Part shown: positions 60,589-64,000 of the stretch, one piece after another | Numbering within the stretch: the first letter of the stretch is position 1 | How the letters are laid out: every line of letters begins with the position of its first letter | DNA from: Dactylosporangium aurantiacum | Lineage (GTDB): Bacteria > Actinomycetota > Actinomycetes > Mycobacteriales > Micromonosporaceae | Reading direction: 5' to 3' | DNA length: 64,000 bases | Assembly: GCF_000716715.1 (NCBI RefSeq) | Contig: NZ_JNYJ01000018.1 | Location: 69,344 to 133,343, forward strand | Translations under genes and position numbers: made by a program | The notes under the pieces: generated by a model | The model's database searches: none | Told to the model about the DNA's origin: nothing | What the model saw: the letters and a program-made list of their open reading frames with translations, nothing else

Positions 60589-60858
60589 GTCGTCCCTTCT
60601 CACCAAGCGATAGCGGACACCCGTGTTCGCCGAGCGGCCGGCGAGACATGCGCGCGTCGGTGGCGAATGCCGTTGGCACATTGTGATAGCGTTCCGCGCT
60701 TTGCTGACGCGCCCTGACGGCCGGTTCATGGAACGACCCTGCCTGCCGAAGCACGAATCTCCCATCGCATCGGGTGATCCCCTGGGGAGATAATTCGGGA
60801 AGCCTGATATCCGGCCGCGGGATATATTGGTGGCACTTCGAGGAGAAGAGGACAGTCG
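60589..60858. promoter_or_regulatory. Divergent promoter region
   Basis: 270 bp between the zinc-ribbon gene (minus) and the DUF5919 regulator (plus). TATATT at 60823-60828 is a plausible -10 for the regulator, which starts at 60859 after an AGAGGAC ribosome binding site. No clear -35. Confidence 0.4.
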
Positions 60859-61767
60859 ATGCGCGGACGAGCCTTCGACGTGATGCAGATACCAGCCAGT
60901 TTCTGGCAGGACTCCGTCCTGCTCGATGCGCTCGCCGACCGCGACGTCGGCCAGCTTTTCCGCCTCGTCCAGAAGGTGAGCCAGGCAAGCCAGACGCAGA
61001 TCGGCATCGCCACCGGCCTCAGCCAGGCACAAGTAAGCGAGATAATGAGCCGCGCCCGTCGGGTGTCGACCATCGAGGTGCTCGCCCGGATCGTGAACGG
61101 CCTTGGGATCCCCGAGCCAGCTCGGACGGTGCTGTTCCTCGGTGACCGCAGCCAGGCAACTACAGGTAGGCCGGCAGTCTCCTCTGCTCCAAATACCAAG
61201 CGGTACAACGATGGCGCAGACCCAGCACGTTTCGGCGACGTCACTGCGGTTTACGCCAGCCGATCAGAGTTCATGTCCGCGATGCCACCGCACACGCTCC
61301 TCGACACCGCCAAGGACATTCGTATCGCAGGACTCTCGCTCAACCTGATCTGCCAGCAGTACGCCGACACCAAACTCATCTCCCTGCTCGAAAGCGGAAC
61401 CCGGATCCGTTGCCTGTTCCTGGATCCGGAAGGTGACGCCATCAAGGCCCGTGAGCGCGAAGAGGGACACCCCGGCCCGCAGCTGCGCGTGCTTACCGAG
61501 ATGAACATCCAACTCTTGCGCCGGGTCCGCGACCGGCTCCCGGCCGACAAACGCGACTGCTTGGCGCTCGGCACCTACGACCAGACGATCCGGTTCAACG
61601 TCGTCCTCGTGGACAAGCGCCTCTGCATCGCACAGCCTTACCTGCCCACGGCGCGTGGCGTCGAGTCCCCCACCGTGGTCATCGAACAGCGCACCCCGAA
61701 CACCGGGCTCTACGCCACGTTCGAGGAAATCTTCGCCACCCTCTGGAAGGCCAGCCGCCCGCTATGA
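60859..61767 (+). CDS. XRE-type helix-turn-helix regulator with DUF5919 domain
   Basis: A 302-residue protein. Helix-turn-helix at about residues 40-85 (VSQASQTQIGIATGLSQAQVSEIMS). Residues about 125-300 form the DUF5919 domain, a phospholipase D-like fold: VYASRSEFMSAMPPHTLLDTAKDIRIAGLSL, RIRCLFLDPEGDAIKARE and RFNVVLVDKRLCIAQPYLP. Overlaps the next gene by ATGA, so the regulator and phosphatase are coupled. Confidence 0.82.
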   Translation: MRGRAFDVMQIPASFWQDSVLLDALADRDVGQLFRLVQKVSQASQTQIGIATGLSQAQVSEIMSRARRVSTIEVLARIVNGLGIPEPARTVLFLGDRSQATTGRPAVSSAPNTKRYNDGADPARFGDVTAVYASRSEFMSAMPPHTLLDTAKDIRIAGLSLNLICQQYADTKLISLLESGTRIRCLFLDPEGDAIKAREREEGHPGPQLRVLTEMNIQLLRRVRDRLPADKRDCLALGTYDQTIRFNVVLVDKRLCIAQPYLPTARGVESPTVVIEQRTPNTGLYATFEEIFATLWKASRPL

Positions 61768-62555
61768 CGAACTACTCCGACCTGCTGCCGATCGCTACCA
61801 CCGCAGTCGACCTTGCCAGCAAGACCATGCGAACCATGCAACCCGGCGTCCTCACCGCCAAGGGCGACCGCGACATGGCCAGCGAAGTCGACTACGCCAT
61901 CGAGCGGGAAGTCCGCGCCTTCCTCGCCGACGCCACCCCGGACATTCACTTCCTCGGCGAGGAGGAAGGGTTCAGCGGGCAGCAGAGCGAGCTGATGTGG
62001 GCACTCGATCCGGTCGACGGCACCGTCAACTTCGTCCACGGCAGCCCGCTCTGCGGCGTCTCCCTCGGACTCATCACCGGCGACCGCTCCGTCCTCGGCG
62101 TGGTCGACCTGCCGTTCCTCGGCTCCCGTTACACCGCCGTCGAACACCACGGCGCCTACGCCAACGGCCACCGCATCCAGACCAGCACCACACGCCAGTT
62201 GCACGATGCAGTCGTCGCCATCGGCGACTACAGCGTCGGTGCGGACGCCGGACCGAAGAACCAACTCCGGCTCGCGATCACCACACGGCTCGCCGCACAT
62301 GCCCAACGCATCCGCATGCATGGTTCCGCCGCCATCGACCTGGTATGGCTCGCCGAAGGCAAGATCGACGCCATGGTCATGCTGTCCAACAAGCCATGGG
62401 ACACCGCCGCTGGGATAGTCATCGCCCGCGAGGCCGGAGCCCATCTCATGGACCGCGACGGCTCCGATCACACATCCAGCTCGAACGCGACCATCGGCGC
62501 ATCGCCGCACCTCGCTCGTCAGCTCCTCAACATCGTCGGGCCGGCGGTCGGGTGA
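61764..62555 (+). CDS. Inositol monophosphatase family protein
   Basis: A 263-residue Mg-dependent phosphatase. Metal-binding motifs are all present: GEEEG (65-69), DPVDGT (82-87) and WD (212-213). Family members hydrolyse inositol phosphates, histidinol phosphate, fructose bisphosphate or PAP. Translational coupling to a DUF5919 regulator suggests a signalling or stress role; substrate unknown. Confidence 0.9.
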   Translation: MTNYSDLLPIATTAVDLASKTMRTMQPGVLTAKGDRDMASEVDYAIEREVRAFLADATPDIHFLGEEEGFSGQQSELMWALDPVDGTVNFVHGSPLCGVSLGLITGDRSVLGVVDLPFLGSRYTAVEHHGAYANGHRIQTSTTRQLHDAVVAIGDYSVGADAGPKNQLRLAITTRLAAHAQRIRMHGSAAIDLVWLAEGKIDAMVMLSNKPWDTAAGIVIAREAGAHLMDRDGSDHTSSSNATIGASPHLARQLLNIVGPAVG

Positions 62556-62671
62556 ATCGAAGTGTCGCCGCGTGCGCGGGTCGGCAACCCCACATGTCGA
62601 GAAGCGATACTGCAGGCGGCTAACAACCAGGTGAGCCTAGGTTGACCAGCAGGCTCGCCGGAGCATCGGTT

Positions 62672-62701
62672 GTCACAATAGCTCTTGTGAGCTATTGTGA
62701 C
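62672..62701. promoter_or_regulatory. Perfect 12+12 bp inverted repeat operator
   Basis: GTCACAATAGCT (62672-62683) and AGCTATTGTGAC (62690-62701) around a 6 bp spacer CTTGTG. The spacer and arms also form a direct repeat AGCT(C/A)TTGTG. It ends 3 bp before the ATG at 62705, consistent with a leaderless, autoregulated gene. Confidence 0.75.
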
Positions 62702-62704
62702 GTC

Positions 62705-63103
62705 ATGCGAAACATGGGGAGCCGAGGCCCTTCGTACGACTTCTGGCTCCGTGTGCAACGAGAGTTGGACGCGCAAGCAATGACTGTCCGCCAACTCGTC
62801 GAGCGTTCGGGTGTTCAGCACACGGTAATCGCAAGCCTGCAGCACGCGAGCATTCGTAACCGAAGCTCGCGGCGCCGCAACGTCCTTGCGCTTGCCGAAG
62901 TCCTGAACATTCCCAAGGACGAGGCTCTTCAGCTTGCTGGCCTGGCCACTCCGGCGCTGAGTCCGAGCGTCGACGTTCGGGCAGTGATCCGTTCCTCGTC
63001 CGCCTATGACGATGAACAGAAGGCGGCTCTCTACCAGCTCTTGGACATCTTCGACCGCGATCGGGACTTGCGCAGGGGTCAAACTGAGCCCAAGGCCAGC
63101 TGA
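62705..63103 (+). CDS. Small XRE-type helix-turn-helix regulator
   Basis: A 132-residue protein. Helix-turn-helix at about residues 25-85 (MTVRQLVERSGVQHTVIASLQ, then LALAEVLNIPKDEALQLAGL), followed by DDEQKAALYQLLDIFDRDRDL. The ATG at 62705 is chosen because the inverted repeat operator covers 62672-62701; the frame is open back to 62642. Codon usage is less GC-biased than in neighbours, compatible with transfer. Confidence 0.75.
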   Translation: MRNMGSRGPSYDFWLRVQRELDAQAMTVRQLVERSGVQHTVIASLQHASIRNRSSRRRNVLALAEVLNIPKDEALQLAGLATPALSPSVDVRAVIRSSSAYDDEQKAALYQLLDIFDRDRDLRRGQTEPKAS

Positions 63104-63109
63104 TCGGCC

Positions 63110-63424
63110 GTGAAGACGATCGCCGCCGTCAGCGGCTTGGGAGCTGCACTCGTGGCTGGCAAAGCAGCGGGAGCGTACGCACTGGCGATTCTCGGCGTTA
63201 TGGCCGTTGCGTTGATCGAAGTGACCTGCTGGGTCGTTGCGAATCGCGCTCGCACCGAGAACGCGGTCGCGATTATCGCCGCCGTACGGATCCGATCCGA
63301 GCCTCCTGCCCGGCCGCCGAGGACGCGGCTGCCAAGCCGGCGTCCTCGAGCACCGCAGTTCGAGACCGCCGAAAGCCAGTGGGGGCAGACACGGGTCCGA
63401 CTGGGAGTGTTGTGGTGTCGCTGA
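63110..63424 (+). CDS. Small hypothetical membrane protein
   Basis: A 104-residue frame with a GTG start 6 bp after the regulator. Two hydrophobic stretches (about 5-45) followed by an Arg/Pro-rich cytoplasmic tail. No family recognised. Overlaps the next gene by 10 bp. Confidence 0.45.
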   Translation: MKTIAAVSGLGAALVAGKAAGAYALAILGVMAVALIEVTCWVVANRARTENAVAIIAAVRIRSEPPARPPRTRLPSRRPRAPQFETAESQWGQTRVRLGVLWCR

Positions 63425-63756
63425 CCTGGATCTCTCTTGCTTCTGCCGTCGGCTTCGGAAGCATCGCTGCCGCAATCGCGGTGCCGGTCTGTCGGACCAT
63501 CCGGCACAACAAGCGGGCGAATCTGTTCGAGCGGACGTTCGACAAGCTCATCACGACACTGGACGTTCCCGTCGCTGAGGCTCTGACCACCCTTCAGGCG
63601 ACCATACGTGTCCTTGAGCAGGGACCTCCCGAGTCCGAGGTTCCATCGAACCTGCGCGCTGTTGGGGCGCTTGCGCGTAAGGCTCCTCCGACCCGCCGAC
63701 GGAAGCCGCAGCAGTCGATCCCAGAGTCAGATTCTGTTCAGCCGCCCGGATTTTGA
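63415..63756 (+). CDS. Small hypothetical membrane-anchored protein
   Basis: A 113-residue frame with GGGAG 7 bp before the GTG at 63415. One N-terminal transmembrane helix (WISLASAVGFGSIAAAIAVPV), then an amphipathic helix (ERTFDKLITTLDVPVAEALT) and a basic tail. Family not recognised. Confidence 0.45.
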   Translation: MSLTWISLASAVGFGSIAAAIAVPVCRTIRHNKRANLFERTFDKLITTLDVPVAEALTTLQATIRVLEQGPPESEVPSNLRAVGALARKAPPTRRRKPQQSIPESDSVQPPGF

Positions 63757-64000
63757 TCGATCCTAATCAAAATCACGTACGCGCTCATGCCGGTCGCTCG
63801 CGGGCGCCAATGTGGATATCGCCACTCCCCGTAGCGCCGGGGGACCGGGATGTTGGGCCGCAGTCGCGGTGCTCGCTCGTGTCCGAATGCAGGTCGTCGT
63901 TTAGGTCGTGTGTCGAACTCGGGCGTGGTGCTTGACCTGCCCTGACGTGGTTGGGTGCGTGTCGGAGATCGACAATGGGCGAGGTCTCCGGTAGTTGGTT

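Noticed and set aside
63753..63935. 60-codon frame at the right edge
   Set aside because: No RBS and no protein-like pattern; probably chance.
1..64000. tRNA, rRNA, CRISPR arrays or a replication origin
   Set aside because: No cloverleaf-like segments, regular short repeat-spacer series or DnaA-box clusters were noticed on reading; a tRNAscan or CRISPR finder run would be decisive.

Overview
The window is about 64 kb of very GC-rich DNA with strong G/C third-position bias, frequent GTG starts and long antisense shadow ORFs. Families such as SAV2177-type methyltransferases, GPP34 proteins and DUF5919 regulators point to a soil or plant-associated filamentous actinomycete, possibly Micromonosporaceae (inference from gene content only).

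Positions 1 to 46.2 kb form an unusually large locus for pectin, and especially rhamnogalacturonan I, breakdown and uptake. It is built from sub-operons. (a) 1-8.2 kb: a PfkB kinase (5' truncated), a FadR/GntR regulator, an ABC sugar importer, a cellulase-like glycosidase, an SDR dehydrogenase and a D-galactonate dehydratase (dgoD). (b) 8.3-10.5 kb: two overlapping LacI-type regulators. (c) 10.7-21.7 kb: a secreted beta-helix protein, a second ABC importer, a Gfo/Idh/MocA oxidoreductase, a DUF6807 protein, a GH42 beta-galactosidase and a hydroxyacid dehydrogenase. (d) 21.9-32.0 kb: a Tat-exported PcRGLX/YetA-like (exo-rhamnogalacturonan lyase family) protein, a third importer of the LplB/LplC/lipoprotein type, a LacI repressor, a DUF2264 protein and a TIM-barrel epimerase-like protein. 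(e) 32.4-46.2 kb: secreted PL9 pectate lyase, two GH43-like enzymes, PL11 rhamnogalacturonan lyase and three SGNH esterases; six of these seven carry a related CBM35-like module. A PaaX-type regulator lies inside block (e). None of the three importers has its own ATPase, so a shared MsiK-like ATPase elsewhere is expected.

Regulatory DNA is readable. At least three different operator-like boxes recur: GTAACCG(C/T)TTAC at four places with a fifth variant at 21.78 kb, GAATACGTTT at three places, and the palindrome GTGAGCGCTCAC at two. They partition the locus into separate local regulons.

Positions 46.2-49.2 kb are a boundary zone with small hypothetical genes and an IS3-family insertion sequence.

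Positions 49.2-60.0 kb hold a minus-strand gene cluster that may be a previously undescribed peptide (RiPP-like) system. It contains an APC permease, an acetamidase/formamidase, a GPP34 protein, two large tandem-repeat helical proteins with recurring WARYA, CHRH and HPD..C....C signatures, a SAV2177-type methyltransferase, a radical SAM/SPASM protein, a 57-residue candidate precursor peptide whose ATG overlaps the radical SAM stop codon, and an APH-fold kinase-like protein.

Positions 60.1-64 kb carry a stand-alone zinc-ribbon protein, a DUF5919 regulator coupled to an inositol-monophosphatase-like enzyme, a small HTH regulator with a perfect 12+12 bp inverted repeat at its start, and two small membrane proteins. 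No tRNA, rRNA or CRISPR array was recognised.
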